Below are positions 1 to 8,454 of a stretch of 62,165 bases of DNA, piece by piece. A model generated the notes under the pieces. That model was not told the origin of the DNA. It searched no databases and saw only the letters and a program-made list of their open reading frames with translations. Origin of the DNA: Rhodospirillum sp. UBA1311. GTDB lineage: Bacteria > Pseudomonadota > Alphaproteobacteria > Rhodospirillales > Rhodospirillaceae. The translations under genes were made by a program, and so were the position numbers. Positions within the stretch are counted from its first letter, which is position 1; the number at the start of each line of letters is the position of its first letter. The DNA is taken from the NCBI GenBank assembly GCA_002307145.1, contig DBTR01000031.1, forward strand, positions 27,666 through 89,830, written 5' to 3'.

Positions 1-216
1 GGTGTGGCCGATGCCGATCGTGCCGCCGAGCGGTTCCTTGGCGAGACGCTGCTCCAGATTGCGCAGCTTGCCTTCGGCGCGGCAGCGCGTGAGATGCCCG
101 CCTTCGAGCGTGGCGACTCCGGCCGAATCGTAGCCGCGATATTCGAGACGCTTCAGCCCTTCGAGCAGAGACGCAGAAACGTCCGCCTTACCGATGATCC
201 CGACAATTCCGCACAT
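1..216 (-). CDS. glmS: Glutamine--fructose-6-phosphate aminotransferase, N-terminal part (cut by window edge)
   Basis: First 72 codons of GlmS, which makes glucosamine-6-phosphate from fructose-6-phosphate and glutamine in the cytoplasm; this is the first committed step towards UDP-GlcNAc. The protein begins Met-Cys-Gly-Ile-Val-Gly, so Cys2 would be the N-terminal nucleophile of the glutaminase (Ntn) domain after Met removal. A run reading LEGLKRLEYRGYDSAG follows, a family hallmark. The gene starts 13 bp after glmU on the same strand, a short gap typical of one operon for the UDP-GlcNAc pathway. The rest lies outside the window. Confidence 0.95.
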   Translation of the reverse strand, partial: MCGIVGIIGKADVSASLLEGLKRLEYRGYDSAGVATLEGGHLTRCRAEGKLRNLEQRLAKEPLGGTIGIGHT

Positions 217-229
217 CTTCCAACCTCCG

Positions 230-1588
230 TTAAGACTTTTTGCTTTTCAGGGCGCGCATCCTCTCGCGGAAGCGCGCGGCCCAACCTTCGACAACCTTCT
301 GCGGCGCGCGGGTCACTGCCAGCGCCTCCGCCGGAACATCCTTGGTCACCACCGAGCCCGCGCCGACGATCGCGCCGTCGCCCACCTTCACCGGAGCGAC
401 CAGCGAGGTGTTGGAGCCGATGAATGCGCCCTTGCCGATGTCGGTCAGGCTCTTGTTGAAGCCGTCGTAGTTGCAGGTGATCGTGCCCGCGCCGATGTTG
501 GCGCCCGCCCCCACCCGCGCATCGCCGATATAGGTGAGATGGTTGACCTTCGCCCCATCCTCGACGATCGACTTCTTGATCTCGACGAAGTTGCCGATGT
601 GCGCGCCGACGCCCACGTCCGCACCCGGCCGCAGCCGCGCATACGGGCCCAAGGTCGCGCCGCGCGCCACCCGCGCGTTCTCGAAGTGGCAGAACGCCTT
701 GATCGTCACGTCGTCGTCCACCACCACGCCCGGACCGAAGACCACGAACGGCTCGATCGTCACGTCGCGGCCGAGTTGGGTGTCGGCGCTGAAATAGACG
801 GTGTGCGGGTCGGTCATCGTGACCCCCTGCGCCAAGGCCCGCGCGCGCAGCCGATCCTGCGCAATCGCTTCGACCAGGGCGAGGTCGGCACGCGAGTTGA
901 CGCCGAGAAACTCTTCCGACGCACCCTCGACCACCGCGCAGGTTCGCCCTTCGGCGCGCGCCAGGCCGACGACGTCGGTGAGATAGTATTCGCCCTTGGC
1001 GTTGGCGTTGCCGATCGCACTCAGGAGCCGCCACGCGACCCCGCCATCGATCAGCATCACGCCGGAATTGCAGAGGGTGACCGCGAGTTCGTCCGGCGTC
1101 GCGTCCTTCGCCTCAACGATGCGGAGGAGATTGCCGTCGTCATCGAGGATCAGGCGGCCATAGGCCTCTGGCTCGTCTTCGTCGAAGCCCAGCACCACCA
1201 CGGCGGGCGCATCCGCGCCCTTGCGCAGGTCGAGCGCGGCGGCAACGGTTTCGGCCCGGACCAGCGGCGTATCGCCGAAAGCGACGAGAATGTCGCCGGT
1301 GAAACCCTCAAGCGCCGGTTTCGCCGCCAGCACCGCATGTGCGGTGCCGAGGCGGTCGACCTGCACCGCGACCGCGGCCCCGGCGGCCTCGGCGAGCGCC
1401 GCGACCGCATCCATCCCGGGACCCGAGACCACCACCCGGCGGTCGATGCCGAGGTCGTCGAGGAGGTCGAGGACATGGCCGAGCATCGGCTTGCCGCAGA
1501 CCGGGTGCATGACCTTCGGCAGGTTGGATTTCATGCGGGTGCCGAGCCCGGCGGCAAGGACCACGGCGGCGACGCAAGCTTCGGACAT
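230..1588 (-). CDS. glmU: Bifunctional GlmU: GlcN-1-P acetyltransferase / GlcNAc-1-P uridylyltransferase
   Basis: 452 aa, the usual length for GlmU, which acetylates glucosamine-1-phosphate and then couples it to UTP to give UDP-GlcNAc for peptidoglycan and surface glycans. The N-terminal nucleotidyltransferase domain carries the signature LAAGLGTRMKS at about residues 12-22. The C-terminal half shows the hexapeptide-repeat left-handed beta helix (runs such as IGAGTITCNYDG and IGSNTSLVAPV). The gene sits just upstream of glmS on the same strand, so the two probably form an operon. It is divergent from the phosphatase gene at 1755, with 166 bp between them to hold both promoters. Confidence 0.97.
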   Translation of the reverse strand: MSEACVAAVVLAAGLGTRMKSNLPKVMHPVCGKPMLGHVLDLLDDLGIDRRVVVSGPGMDAVAALAEAAGAAVAVQVDRLGTAHAVLAAKPALEGFTGDILVAFGDTPLVRAETVAAALDLRKGADAPAVVVLGFDEDEPEAYGRLILDDDGNLLRIVEAKDATPDELAVTLCNSGVMLIDGGVAWRLLSAIGNANAKGEYYLTDVVGLARAEGRTCAVVEGASEEFLGVNSRADLALVEAIAQDRLRARALAQGVTMTDPHTVYFSADTQLGRDVTIEPFVVFGPGVVVDDDVTIKAFCHFENARVARGATLGPYARLRPGADVGVGAHIGNFVEIKKSIVEDGAKVNHLTYIGDARVGAGANIGAGTITCNYDGFNKSLTDIGKGAFIGSNTSLVAPVKVGDGAIVGAGSVVTKDVPAEALAVTRAPQKVVEGWAARFRERMRALKSKKS

Positions 1589-1754
1589 TGAACGACTCTT
1601 TCGTGGAAATCGGATATTTCGCGGGGCGGAAGATCACCCCGTCGTAGCATACTCACCACGCCGACACCACATGTGAACACAGAAGCCGTTCGCACGCGAA
1701 TCACGGCGTGTTACGGTGCATTGCAGGCGTTCCGTTTCACCACAAGGACATAAC

Positions 1755-2483
1755 ATGCCTACCCCTGCCAGCCCGCCCTTCGCGGCCAGCACCAATGGCT
1801 ATGGCGCGATCCTGTTCGACCTCGACGGTACCCTGATCGACAGCCTGCCGGGGCTGACCCGCAGCCTGAACGCGATCCTGCGCGAGGACGCGCGGCGCAT
1901 CCTCGACGACGACGAAGTGCGGCTGATGGTCGGCGACGGGATCAAGGTCCTGGTCGCGCGGGCCTATGGGGCGACCGGCCTGCCGCCCGAGAACGACGCC
2001 GCGCTCAACGCCCTGGTCAGCCGCTTTTCCGCCCATTACGATCCCGACCCGAGCGCCGGCTGCGCGCTGTTCGCGCACGCGCCCGAGGTTTTGGCCGGGT
2101 TGCTGGGCATGGGCTTCCGCCTCGGCGTGGTGACCAACAAGCTGATCGGCCCGGCGCTCACCATTCTCCGCGACTTCACCCTGATGCCGGTGCTCGACGT
2201 GGTCGTCGGCGGCGATACCACGCCGAACCTGAAGCCCCATCCCGAGCCCTTCCTCCACGCTGCCGACCAGCTCGAACTTTCGCCGCAGCGGGTGGTCGTC
2301 GTGGGCGATTCCTTCAACGACATCGAGGGTGGCCGCCGCGCCGGAATGCGCACCATCGCGGTGAGCTACGGCTACACCCGCATGCCGGTCGCCGAGTTCG
2401 AGGCCGACGTGGTGATCGACAGCCTGCTCGACCTGCCGCGCGCGGTAATGAACCTCCCCAACGTCGCCGAGATTGCCACTTGA
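1755..2483 (+). CDS. gph: HAD-superfamily phosphoglycolate phosphatase-like hydrolase
   Basis: 242 aa. HAD motif I is FDLDGTLIDS near the N-terminus (nucleophile Asp, general acid Asp), a motif II/III region follows (VVTNKLIG, then KPHPEPF with the conserved Lys), and motif IV is GDSFNDIEGG. This is the phosphoglycolate phosphatase subgroup, which dephosphorylates 2-phosphoglycolate arising from DNA repair or oxygenase side reactions. Related HAD phosphatases act on other small phosphoesters, so the substrate is inferred. The ATG at 1755 is preferred because AAGGAC lies about 7 nt upstream; an in-frame ATG further upstream (1716) lacks such a site. tRNA-Val follows 46 bp downstream. Confidence 0.85.
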   Translation: MPTPASPPFAASTNGYGAILFDLDGTLIDSLPGLTRSLNAILREDARRILDDDEVRLMVGDGIKVLVARAYGATGLPPENDAALNALVSRFSAHYDPDPSAGCALFAHAPEVLAGLLGMGFRLGVVTNKLIGPALTILRDFTLMPVLDVVVGGDTTPNLKPHPEPFLHAADQLELSPQRVVVVGDSFNDIEGGRRAGMRTIAVSYGYTRMPVAEFEADVVIDSLLDLPRAVMNLPNVAEIAT

Positions 2484-2529
2484 CAGGCCCTTGGCGGAAA
2501 GGATAAACAACGCCCCTCACCGCGAACGG

Positions 2530-2604
2530 GGGCGCGTAGCTCAGCGGGAGAGCACTGCCTTCACACGGCAGGGGTCACAGGTTCAATCCCTGTCGCGCCC
2601 ACCA
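2530..2604 (+). tRNA. tRNA-Val (anticodon CAC)
   Basis: A 75-nt cloverleaf can be folded by eye. The acceptor GGGCGCG (2530-2536) pairs with CGCGCCC (2594-2600), followed by discriminator A and an encoded CCA. The anticodon stem is CTGCC/GGCAG around the loop TTCACAC, which reads anticodon CAC. The T arm contains GGTTCAATCCC. It decodes GUG valine codons. A strong intrinsic terminator follows 10 nt later. Confidence 0.96.
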
Positions 2605-2614
2605 TTGCGAGACA

Positions 2615-2646
2615 ACGGGTCAGCCGGAAACGGCTGGCCCGTTTTC
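2615..2646 (+). terminator. Rho-independent terminator after tRNA-Val
   Basis: A 12-bp stem (2615-2626 with 2631-2642, one G-T wobble) closed by a GAAA tetraloop and running into TTTT. It ends the tRNA transcript and lies between it and the 3' end of the convergent dctM gene at 2660. Confidence 0.9.
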
Positions 2647-2659
2647 GCATGTGCGAGAC

Positions 2660-3940
2660 CTAGCGGGCGAAGAAGCGCGCCGGGACGGTGACGATGTCGG
2701 GGAAGGCGACGAGCAGCAGCACCACGCCGATCTCCGCGAGCAGGAACGGCATCATCGCCATCGACACCGACCCGATCTTGAGCTTGCCGACGCCGCACAC
2801 CGCGGTCAGCGAGGTTCCGACCGGCGGCGTGATCAGGCCGATGGCGTTCACCATCACGAAAATCACGCCGAAGTAGACCGGGTCGATATGCGCCTGCTTG
2901 ACCAGGGGCATCAGCACCGGCGCGAGAATCAGGATCGTCGGCGTCATGTCCATCGAAGTGCCGATGATCAGGCAGATCAGGACGATGGTGAGCATGAACA
3001 GGCGCTTGTCGCCCATCACCGGGCCGAGCATCTGCACCAGTTGGCCGGGTAGGTCGGCGACGGTGATCAGCCATGCCGCCGCCATCGCGCCGCCGACCAG
3101 GAACATCACCGACGCGGTCGCCTTGCCCGCCGAGAGGAACAGGCCGAACAGATCCTTCGGCTTGATCTCGCGGTAGACCACCATGCCGACGAACAGGGCG
3201 TAGACCGCCGCCACCACCGCCGCCTCGGTCGGGGTGAACACCCCCATCTTGAGGCCGACGATAATGATCACCGGCAGGATCAGCGCCCACACCCCCTCGA
3301 CCAACGCGGTGACCACTTCCTTGCGCGTCGCGCGCGGCGAGGGTTCGAGCTTGTCGCGTCGGGTCACCCACGCCCAGGCGAGGATGATCGCGACGCCCCA
3401 GAGGATGCCGGGTACGATCCCGGCGAGGAACAGCCGGGTGATCGAGACGTTCGCGGCGACGCCGAAGATCACGAACGGGATCGACGGCGGGATGATCGGC
3501 GCGATGATCCCGCCGCAGGCGATCAGCCCGGCGGAGCGGTTGAGGTTGTATCCCGCCGCCGCCATCATCGGCAGCAGCAGCGCGCCGAGCGCGGTGGTGT
3601 CGGCGAGAGCCGAGCCCGAGAGGCTCGCCATCAGGATCGCCGCGAACACCGCGACGTAGCCGAGCCCGCCCCGGATATGGCCGAACAGCGCCAGCGCCAT
3701 GTTGACGATCCGGCGCGAGAGACCGCCCGCGTTCATGAATTCGCCCGCGAGCATGAAGAACGGCGCGGCGAGGAGAACGAAATTGTCGGTGCCGTTGATT
3801 GCGTTCTGCGCGATCAACTGGGCGTCGAACATATCCATCTGCCACATCAGCACCGAGGCGCAGAGCAGCAGCGCGAACGCGATCGGCATCCCGACGACGA
3901 TTGCACCCAACAGCGTGGAGAGGAAAATCGCAGCGATCAT
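2660..3940 (-). CDS. dctM: TRAP transporter large permease (DctM family)
   Basis: 426 aa, almost wholly hydrophobic, with about 11-12 predicted membrane segments. It is the large inner-membrane subunit that couples sodium entry to uptake of an organic acid delivered by the DctP protein. Family signatures are FFMLAGEFMNAGG, SGSALADTTALGA and a later IGLITPPVGTSL. It overlaps dctQ by 4 bp (ATGA), so translation of the two is coupled. It is the last gene of a hydroxyacid dehydrogenase-dctP-dctQ-dctM operon. The substrate cannot be read from this subunit. Confidence 0.95.
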   Translation of the reverse strand: MIAAIFLSTLLGAIVVGMPIAFALLLCASVLMWQMDMFDAQLIAQNAINGTDNFVLLAAPFFMLAGEFMNAGGLSRRIVNMALALFGHIRGGLGYVAVFAAILMASLSGSALADTTALGALLLPMMAAAGYNLNRSAGLIACGGIIAPIIPPSIPFVIFGVAANVSITRLFLAGIVPGILWGVAIILAWAWVTRRDKLEPSPRATRKEVVTALVEGVWALILPVIIIVGLKMGVFTPTEAAVVAAVYALFVGMVVYREIKPKDLFGLFLSAGKATASVMFLVGGAMAAAWLITVADLPGQLVQMLGPVMGDKRLFMLTIVLICLIIGTSMDMTPTILILAPVLMPLVKQAHIDPVYFGVIFVMVNAIGLITPPVGTSLTAVCGVGKLKIGSVSMAMMPFLLAEIGVVLLLVAFPDIVTVPARFFAR

Positions 3941-4470
3941 TTCGGCTCTCCCGCGACGTCGGTTCCGGTGGGGTCGGCGGTTCCGGCGACGGTCGCGCCG
4001 GGCGCGCCCCGCCCGCTCAGGGTTCGCCAGAGATCGAGGAGGATATAGCCGCCCATGCCGACCGCGCCGACGAGACCGGTGGCGTAGAACGCCGCCATCG
4101 ACATCCCCGTGACCGGAGCGAAGGTGCCGAGGTTGATCACCGTCTGCTTCCAGCTACCGATCAGCATCAGCGAGCAGAGGTAGAGCATCACCAGCAGCAC
4201 CAGCACCCGCACCACTTTCTGCTCTCCCGGCGGCAGCTTCAGCACGAAGGAATCGACGCCGAGGTGCGCATGGTCGCGCATCGCGACGATCGCACCGAGG
4301 AACACCATCCAAACGAACAGGATGCGCGACGCTTCCTCGGAGGCGGAAATGCCGGAATTGAACACGTAGCGCAGCACCACGTTGCCGAACACCATCACCA
4401 GCATCGCCGCAAGACTGAGGACGATCAGGGTGTTGATCGCACGGATCAGGACTTTTTCGAACGCCGCCAT
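3937..4470 (-). CDS. dctQ: TRAP transporter small permease (DctQ family)
   Basis: 177 aa with four predicted membrane helices and the typical DctQ pattern in which an FxNVVLRYVF stretch in the first half is followed by SEEASRILFVW. It partners the large permease DctM in the inner membrane. The gene lies 64 bp after dctP, and a 10-bp GC hairpin (4497-4520) sits in that gap. The C-terminal tail (about 25 residues, Gly/Ala/Thr rich) is cytoplasmic and has no recognisable domain. Confidence 0.92.
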   Translation of the reverse strand: MAAFEKVLIRAINTLIVLSLAAMLVMVFGNVVLRYVFNSGISASEEASRILFVWMVFLGAIVAMRDHAHLGVDSFVLKLPPGEQKVVRVLVLLVMLYLCSLMLIGSWKQTVINLGTFAPVTGMSMAAFYATGLVGAVGMGGYILLDLWRTLSGRGAPGATVAGTADPTGTDVAGEPK

Positions 4471-4496
4471 GGGTACTCCCCCGAGCCTATAGCAAT

Positions 4497-4520
4497 CGGC
4501 CCGGTCTCGCGACCGGGCCG
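4497..4520 (-). promoter_or_regulatory. GC-rich hairpin between dctP and dctQ (TRAP operon 1)
   Basis: Perfect 10-bp stem CGGCCCGGTC/GACCGGGCCG with a 4-nt loop, placed just after the dctP stop. No T-run follows on the minus strand, so it is more likely an mRNA-stabilising or attenuating structure than a full terminator. Equivalent hairpins occur at the same place in the other TRAP operons of this window. Confidence 0.7.
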
Positions 4521-4534
4521 CACGGTTTGCAGGT

Positions 4535-5566
4535 TTACTTCAGGTCCTTGGTGCGTTCGAGCTCGGCGCGGAACGCCTTGACCAGGTCCTGGTCGAGGTC
4601 GGCGGCGTACTTATCGGTCACCGGCTGCACCGCAGCGCGCATCCGCGCCATTTCCGCCGGGGCGATATCGTTGAGCTTCATTCCATGCTCGGCCATTTCC
4701 TTGCGGGCATCGTCGATCATGCCGCGCGCGGCCTTGCGCTGGAACAGCGTCGCCTCGTCGGAAGCCTGTTGGAATGCGGTCTTTTCGTCCGGGGTGAGCT
4801 TGTCCCAGGTCGCCTTGCTGACCATCAGCATCTGGGTGTTGTAGATGTGGCGGGTGCCCGAGAAGTATTTCTGCACTTCGTAGAACTTGCTCGCGGTGAC
4901 GGTGAGCTCCGGATTTTCCTGGCCGTCGACCGTGCCGGTCTCCATCGCGGTGTAGAGCTCGGGGAACGGCATCGGCACCGGGTTCGCGCCGAGGGTGTTG
5001 AGCATGTCGACGTAGAGCGGGTTGAGGATGGTGCGGATTTTCAGGCCCTTGATGTCTTCAAGCTTGGTGATCGGGCGCTTCGAGTTCGAAATCGAGCGAT
5101 AGCCCTGATGCTGGAAGCCCAAGCCCACCAGCCCCTTGGCCGGAAGCAGCGCGAGCAGCTTCTTGCCGAACGGACCGTCGAGAACGGCGTCGGCCTGGGC
5201 GTCCGTGGCGAACGCGAACGGGAAGTCGAGGACGACGAATTCCTTGATCGTGCCGACGATCTGCGCCGGAGCCATGCTCGAAATGTCGATAGTGCCGCCC
5301 TGCATCGCGGAGGCGACCTGCTGTTCGCCGCCCAGCACGCCGCTTGCGAAGATCTTCACCTTGATCTTGCCGCCGGACTTCTGCTCAAGCACCTCGGCGA
5401 ACTTCTTCGCGCCGATGCCCTGCGGATGCTCGATCGGATTGACGATCGCCATCTTGAGGTTGCGGTCCTGGAAGCCGCCCTCGGCCCAGGCGGCGGAGGT
5501 GAGCCCGAGGGCTCCGGCGCAGACGAACGTGGCGGCCATCAGCCGCCGGATAGAGACCTGACGCAT
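4535..5566 (-). CDS. dctP: TRAP transporter solute-binding protein (DctP family)
   Basis: 343 aa periplasmic receptor. A Sec signal peptide ends near AAWA (residue ~28). The DctP fold is supported by the family region GLKIRTILNPLYVDMLNTLGANPVPMPF and the following YTAMETGTVDGQENP. The conserved Arg near 178 (in KIRT) normally salt-bridges the substrate carboxylate, and Arg157 in GYRSISNS is a second candidate. The partner operon gene is a D-2-hydroxyacid dehydrogenase, which suggests a 2-keto or 2-hydroxy acid ligand. This ligand is inference. Confidence 0.94.
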   Translation of the reverse strand: MRQVSIRRLMAATFVCAGALGLTSAAWAEGGFQDRNLKMAIVNPIEHPQGIGAKKFAEVLEQKSGGKIKVKIFASGVLGGEQQVASAMQGGTIDISSMAPAQIVGTIKEFVVLDFPFAFATDAQADAVLDGPFGKKLLALLPAKGLVGLGFQHQGYRSISNSKRPITKLEDIKGLKIRTILNPLYVDMLNTLGANPVPMPFPELYTAMETGTVDGQENPELTVTASKFYEVQKYFSGTRHIYNTQMLMVSKATWDKLTPDEKTAFQQASDEATLFQRKAARGMIDDARKEMAEHGMKLNDIAPAEMARMRAAVQPVTDKYAADLDQDLVKAFRAELERTKDLK

Positions 5567-5650
5567 CGCATTCTCCCTGGCGTGGTCGAATTGGGATTTT
5601 CGGGCGGCCCGACCACCGTTTGCGGCGCGCCCGGGATGGGACGCAGGCGG

Positions 5651-6589
5651 TCAGGCCACCGGCGTCGGTAATTCACGGCCTTCGAAATACGCCGCGAGGT
5701 TGTCGAGAACGAGGCGGCCCATCGCGGTGCGGGTCTCGATCGTGGCTCCGGCCTGATGCGGCGCAAGGACCACGGTGTCGAGGGCGAACAGCGCCTCGGG
5801 AATTTTCGGTTCGGCCTCGAATACGTCGAGCCCCGCGCCCGCGATCCGCTTCTCGACCAGGGCGGCGACGAGCTCGGCTTCGTCGATCACGCTGCCGCGC
5901 GCGATGTTGACGATGAATCCCTCGGGACCGAGCGCGTCGAGGACGCGGCGGTCGACGAGGCCCTTGGTGCCTGCCCCGCCTACGGTCGCGACGACGAGGA
6001 TGTCGACGTCCCTGGCGAGCGTCGCCGGATCGGCGACGTGGCGGTAGGGCACGCCCGCCACCGGGGTACGGGTGCAATAGGAGATTTCCATCGCGAAGCC
6101 CTCCGCGCGGCGCGCGATCTCGCGACCGATATTGCCGAGGCCGAGGATGCCGATGCGCTTGCCCGAGATCTTGCGGGCGAGCGGCACGTTGCCGGTGAGC
6201 CAGCCGCCAGCGCGGACGAAGCGGTCGTTGACGACGATGCGCTTCGACACCGCGAGCATCAGCGCGATCGCCTGATCCGCGACGTCGTCGGCGAGAACCC
6301 CCGAGGTGATGGTGACCCGGACGCCGCGCGCCCGAGCGTCGGCGAGGTCGATCTTGTCGGTGCCGACGCCGTTGACGGCGATGATCCCGAGCTGCGGCAG
6401 CCGCGCCACCAGCGCCGGAGACGCTCCGCTCGACCCGCCGGTGACGATGGCGCGAATGTTCGGCGCGACCTTGGCGACGAGGGGTTCGGGATCGGAAACT
6501 GCGAAAGGACGGTGGACGACGTAGGCGGAGTCGAGCATGGCTTCGATTTCCGCCATCATCGGCTCGATGAGAAGAATCTCGGGTTTCAT
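5651..6589 (-). CDS. D-isomer-specific 2-hydroxyacid dehydrogenase
   Basis: 312 aa NAD(P)-dependent cytoplasmic enzyme that interconverts a 2-keto acid and its D-hydroxy acid. Visible motifs are the nucleotide-binding loop GILGLGNIGREIARR, the catalytic Arg in NIARGSVIDEAELV, the Glu in GLDVFEAEP and the His in LAPHQAG. Relatives include glyoxylate/hydroxypyruvate reductases and phosphoglycerate dehydrogenases; the length (no ACT domain) favours the reductase group. It is the first gene of the TRAP operon that follows, 84 bp before dctP. A promoter with an embedded palindrome lies upstream (6635-6664). Confidence 0.88.
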   Translation of the reverse strand: MKPEILLIEPMMAEIEAMLDSAYVVHRPFAVSDPEPLVAKVAPNIRAIVTGGSSGASPALVARLPQLGIIAVNGVGTDKIDLADARARGVRVTITSGVLADDVADQAIALMLAVSKRIVVNDRFVRAGGWLTGNVPLARKISGKRIGILGLGNIGREIARRAEGFAMEISYCTRTPVAGVPYRHVADPATLARDVDILVVATVGGAGTKGLVDRRVLDALGPEGFIVNIARGSVIDEAELVAALVEKRIAGAGLDVFEAEPKIPEALFALDTVVLAPHQAGATIETRTAMGRLVLDNLAAYFEGRELPTPVA

Positions 6590-6634
6590 GACGGCTTCCG
6601 ACTGGAGAAGGAACCATAACCTCAGAGGCCGACA

Positions 6635-6664
6635 ACCATACTTGAATTCAAGGCATTACGCCAA
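6635..6664 (-). promoter_or_regulatory. Candidate promoter with palindromic operator CTTGAATTCAAG in its spacer
   Basis: On the minus strand TTGGCG (6664-6659), an 18-nt spacer and TATGGT (6640-6635) make a plausible sigma-70 promoter about 45 bp upstream of the hydroxyacid dehydrogenase start. The perfect 12-bp palindrome CTTGAATTCAAG (6641-6652) fills the -10-proximal part of the spacer, a classic place for a repressor. No regulator gene lies beside this operon, so the binding protein is unknown. Confidence 0.5.
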
Positions 6665-6718
6665 TCTGGAAATCCTCGCACATACGCCCTGTGGTTGCCT
6701 TGGTTTTGCCGCAATGAC

Positions 6719-7846
6719 TTACCACGAATTCACCCGGCCGCCGCGCAGGAAGCGCCAGACGCCAAGCGCCATCCCGGCCTGGGCGGCGAGAAACCAGAGC
6801 CCCTTGCGCGCCAGCCGTACGTCGGGCAGCAGCCGCGCCACGCCGAGCCCGAGCGCCGCAACGAGGCCCGCCGCCGCAATCCAGGCCCCCTGCCCCGCCA
6901 GCGCCGCCAGTCCCGCCAGCCCGGCCAGCGCGAAACCGACGAAGACCAGGAACAGGCGGCGCAGCAGCTTGTGGAAGATCAGCGCGACCGCAAACCAACC
7001 TGAGCGGAATGGGTCGAGGGCGGCGCGGCAATGCCACTGGGTGTTGAGGCTCTGCACCGTGATCCGCGCCTGCCGCGCCACCGCTCCGGCAAGATCCTGC
7101 GCGCGCGGCGGCAGCGTCACCCGCGCCGCGTCGGCGAAGACGAAGCGGCGGCCCTGGAGGAAGATGCTCAGAGCGATGAACAGGTCGTCGGCGGCGTCCT
7201 TCGGGATGTCGCGCCAGAGTTCGCGTCGGAGCGCGGTGAGCGCGCCGCTGTTGGAGGTGAGGTTGCCGAGCGCGGCGACCTCGGCGCGGCGAAGACGGTT
7301 TTCGGCCACCCAGTAGGCACGTTGCGAGCCCTTGCCCGCGATGCCGACATGGCCGCACGCACCCCCCACCGAAGCATCGGCGAATGCCGCGACGAGGTGC
7401 GTCAGGCAATCGGACGCGGGAATCGCGTCGCGGTCGGAAATCACGATCAATTCGCCGCTCGCATGGGCCGCGGCGTCGTTGAGGACGTCGGGTTTTCCCC
7501 GGCGCGGCATCCGCAGCAGCCGCACCGCCTCGCCCACCGGGTTGGCGAGCGCGGTGTCGAGGCCGGCCACCGGGCCGTCGGCAGCGACCAGGATTTCGAG
7601 GCGATCGCGCGGATAATCCCCATCGAGCAGGGCGAGGCACTTGTGCCGCAGCTCGCGTGCATCGGCGTGCACCGGCACGATCACCGAGACCGTCGGCAGG
7701 GGTTCCGGCAGCGGCGCTGCGCCCGGAGCCGCGCCCCGCCGCACGCATGCGAGCGCAATCACAAGAAGCGGATGGCCGACCGCGCCGAGGACGATCCCGG
7801 CAACGCCGAACCCGGTCGCGATCAGAAGAACCGTTGATAGATCCAT
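6719..7846 (-). CDS. GT2-family membrane glycosyltransferase
   Basis: 375 aa. A single N-terminal membrane anchor (about residues 5-30) is followed by a GT-A domain that starts VSVIVPVHAD. It carries AADGPVAGLDT, the metal-binding DxD-type motif in ISDRDAIP, and an acceptor-site region ending in an aromatic/basic QSLNTQWHCR run (the QxxRW equivalent). The C-terminus holds two or three more membrane helices. It should add a sugar from a nucleotide donor to the lipid-linked repeat unit at the cytoplasmic face. The start at 7846 overlaps the kinase-like gene by 25 bp. It is the last gene of the exopolysaccharide operon, and no clear terminator was seen after it. Confidence 0.88.
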   Translation of the reverse strand: MDLSTVLLIATGFGVAGIVLGAVGHPLLVIALACVRRGAAPGAAPLPEPLPTVSVIVPVHADARELRHKCLALLDGDYPRDRLEILVAADGPVAGLDTALANPVGEAVRLLRMPRRGKPDVLNDAAAHASGELIVISDRDAIPASDCLTHLVAAFADASVGGACGHVGIAGKGSQRAYWVAENRLRRAEVAALGNLTSNSGALTALRRELWRDIPKDAADDLFIALSIFLQGRRFVFADAARVTLPPRAQDLAGAVARQARITVQSLNTQWHCRAALDPFRSGWFAVALIFHKLLRRLFLVFVGFALAGLAGLAALAGQGAWIAAAGLVAALGLGVARLLPDVRLARKGLWFLAAQAGMALGVWRFLRGGRVNSW

Positions 7847-8454
7847 TTGGGAATGAGCATCCGTCGTTGGTTGAGGATCACCCCGGCAGGCTTGGAGTCC
7901 GCGCCTTCGAGAATGCCGACCGCCTGCGAGATCACCGGCTTGCGGGTCTTGCCCGCCTTCACCACCAGGATCACCGCGTCGAGCAGCGGCGCGATCGCCT
8001 GGGCCTCGGCGTCGCCCTGCAACACCGGCGGCAAGTCGACCAGCACGACGTCGAAATTCTGCCGCGCCTGCGCCAGCACCTGCCGCAGCCAGCTCAACCG
8101 CGACTGATCGAGGGAGAGCTTCGGCGCGGCGGAATTGCTCACCGCGGGCAGGATCTCGATGCGCGGGTGCTGGGCGGCGAACTCGATCCCCGGCGGCGGC
8201 CCTTCGTCCTGCGCCACCCGTTCGGCCCAGCCACGAGAGCCGGGCTCGGCGGTTTCGCTCAATGCCGGATGGTTGAAGTTGGCGTCGACCAGGAGAATCC
8301 GCCATTCGTTCTGGTAGGCGCGCAAGGCTTCGGCCACCGTTCGGGTGGCGTAGGTCGCGCCATCGCCGCTCTGGCACGAAACCACTCCGATCACCGACTT
8401 TCCGCGATCGAAAAGATCCTTGGCGATGGCGAGGGCGATAGAGTTCTCGGTCAT
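7822..8454 (-). CDS. CpsD/CapB-type tyrosine-kinase-like P-loop protein with degenerate Walker A
   Basis: 210 aa, the size of a stand-alone bacterial tyrosine kinase (BY-kinase) domain. Walker A' is intact (ILLVDAN, residues 53-59) and Walker B is intact (VVLVDLPP, 136-143). The Walker A loop reads SGDGAT at 29-34 where the family has GxGK(S/T), so the phosphate-binding lysine is replaced by Ala33. The C-terminus has only one Tyr (206) and no tyrosine cluster. It overlaps the flippase gene by 4 bp. The separate co-polymerase (17817-20282) has no kinase domain of its own, so this may be its cytoplasmic partner, acting structurally rather than as an active kinase. That role is inference. Confidence 0.75.
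   Translation of the reverse strand: MTENSIALAIAKDLFDRGKSVIGVVSCQSGDGATYATRTVAEALRAYQNEWRILLVDANFNHPALSETAEPGSRGWAERVAQDEGPPPGIEFAAQHPRIEILPAVSNSAAPKLSLDQSRLSWLRQVLAQARQNFDVVLVDLPPVLQGDAEAQAIAPLLDAVILVVKAGKTRKPVISQAVGILEGADSKPAGVILNQRRMLIPKWIYQRFF

Noticed and set aside
4..423. Plus-strand open frame over the glmS/glmU start region
   Set aside because: It is antisense to glmS and glmU; the minus strand has GlmS Cys2 and GlmU signatures.
2498..2610. Frame 2473-2691 running through the tRNA
   Set aside because: It reads through the tRNA and its terminator and has no protein-like features.
2530..2646. tRNA-Val as an integration site of a mobile island
   Set aside because: No integrase, no direct repeat of the tRNA 3' end and no foreign-looking genes follow it.
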